A DNA stretch of 64,000 nucleotides from Microplitis mediator (Eukaryota > Arthropoda > Insecta > Hymenoptera > Braconidae): positions 15,126,986 to 15,190,985 of the forward strand of contig NC_079972.1 of NCBI RefSeq assembly GCF_029852145.1. Direction: 5' to 3'. The position numbers were made by a program, and so were the translations under genes. The notes under the pieces were generated by a model. It was not told the origin of the DNA and made no database searches. It saw nothing but the letters and a program-made list of their open reading frames with translations. Positions 63,552 to 64,000 of this stretch are shown piece after piece (position 1 is the first letter of the stretch; every line of letters begins with the position of its first letter).

Positions 63552-63891
63552 CTGCTTTCACTCATAGATTCAGCATTTCCGTACTTAGTAATTACATTTA
63601 AATTTTGAAATTATGCATGAAAGAAAATGGGAAAAGAGGTCATTAGCAATCAGTAATTTCGTTAGTCGTTAACTATATACGTATATATATAGTTTGTTAT
63701 ACAATTTGAACGAGCAATAGTATAGTAAAGATGGAAGCGCCAATAAGGAAAACGGGAAAAGACGGTAGTTGAAGTAAAATATGCGCGCGCGTATTGGATT
63801 ATGGGTAATATGGTGGGCTGGTGAACTAACTACGACGAAGGAACGTAATGGCGACGGTAGGGGAAGGCGAACGAACGAGTGAGTTCACAAA

Positions 63892-63923
63892 ATGGCGTCC
63901 GAGCTTAAGCCCGCGACCATATA
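63892..63923 (+). CDS. Possible first coding exon of a gene running off the window
   Basis: ATGGCGTCC in a good context (CACAAAATGG) opens ten codons (Met-Ala-Ser-Glu-Leu-Lys-Pro-Ala-Thr-Ile) and then meets ATATA|GTACGTGAG, a strong donor match that leaves two bases. Without splicing the frame would stop at TAG on the donor itself. The GC-rich 150 bp upstream looks like a promoter and 5'UTR. The product cannot be identified from ten residues. Confidence 0.4.
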
Positions 63924-64000
63924 GTACGTGAGAATTCGATATTTTTTGTACGATGTTGCAAGTTGATAGACGTTAAAATATTATATATTGTGAGTGTTAC

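Larger units (their letters stand above)
60952..63891. other. Cdc37 3'UTR and intergenic DNA with MITEs
   Basis: After the first AATAAA (61036-61041) no exon is visible until the possible start codon at 63892. The stretch holds a 374-bp inverted-repeat element (61463-61836) and two diverged copies of a palindromic family (62674 and 63349). From about 63720 GC content rises (GCGCGCGCG at 63782), which fits a promoter for the gene starting at the right edge. Confidence 0.5.

Noticed and set aside
1..64000. CRISPR arrays, bacterial operons, Shine-Dalgarno sites, tRNA and rRNA genes
   Set aside because: The window is intron-containing eukaryotic DNA. The only regular repeats are the satellite and MITEs, and I saw no cloverleaf or rRNA-like sequence by eye; a tRNA scan would be needed to exclude tRNAs fully.

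Overview
This is a eukaryotic nuclear genomic window. It is strongly AT-rich, with short GT-AG introns, long non-coding stretches, many small inverted-repeat transposons and one large satellite array. The genes include an insect-type crooked-legs zinc-finger gene (crol), INPP5E, Cdc37 and an ePHD protein of the TCF20/RAI1 family. An insect is the safest reading. The very high AT content and MITE load suggest a hymenopteran, perhaps a parasitoid wasp, but that is inference and was not tested against any database. All gene models were built by hand, joining open frames at splice sites whose phases match.

Layout. 1-9735: a probable terminal exon of an upstream gene (113 to about 480), AT-rich non-coding DNA, a nested palindrome array (5354-5588) and two MITE-like elements (5604-5924, 8570-8746). 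14114-9736 (minus): INPP5E, a phosphoinositide 5-phosphatase with a C-terminal CaaX box. It appears to have two alternative first coding exons (14114-13562 and 12849-11943) that splice in the same phase to the same second exon. 14880-15460: a compact divergent promoter with a perfect CRE. 15875-22494 (plus): a six-exon, 1293-aa nuclear protein ending in an extended PHD finger of the TCF20/RAI1 type. 22495-38357: gene-poor DNA with three MITEs, two of them with clear 8-bp target-site duplications, including a 793-bp nearly complete foldback. 38358-40239 (plus): the last four exons of an unrecognised single-pass membrane protein; a phase-compatible signal-peptide-like first exon lies at 26470-26560.

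41844-48609 (plus): crol, nine coding exons, 1034 aa, a 33-Gln tract and 18 C2H2 fingers, twelve of which carry nearly the same recognition helix. Its leader contains upstream ORFs and an ATG exon that could provide an alternative N-terminus. 51788-58680: a satellite array with a homogenised core of 186-bp units showing higher-order structure, flanked by older units. 59298-60951 (plus): Cdc37, five exons, 378 aa. 61463-63551: further palindromic MITEs. 63892-63923: the probable first coding exon of another gene that runs off the window.

The genes do not form one pathway. INPP5E acts in phosphoinositide and ciliary signalling, Cdc37 in Hsp90 kinase chaperoning, and crol and the ePHD protein in nuclear regulation. 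The clearest unusual content is the satellite with its internal decamer slippage and higher-order blocks, the near-perfect foldback element, and the alternative-first-exon architectures of INPP5E and crol.
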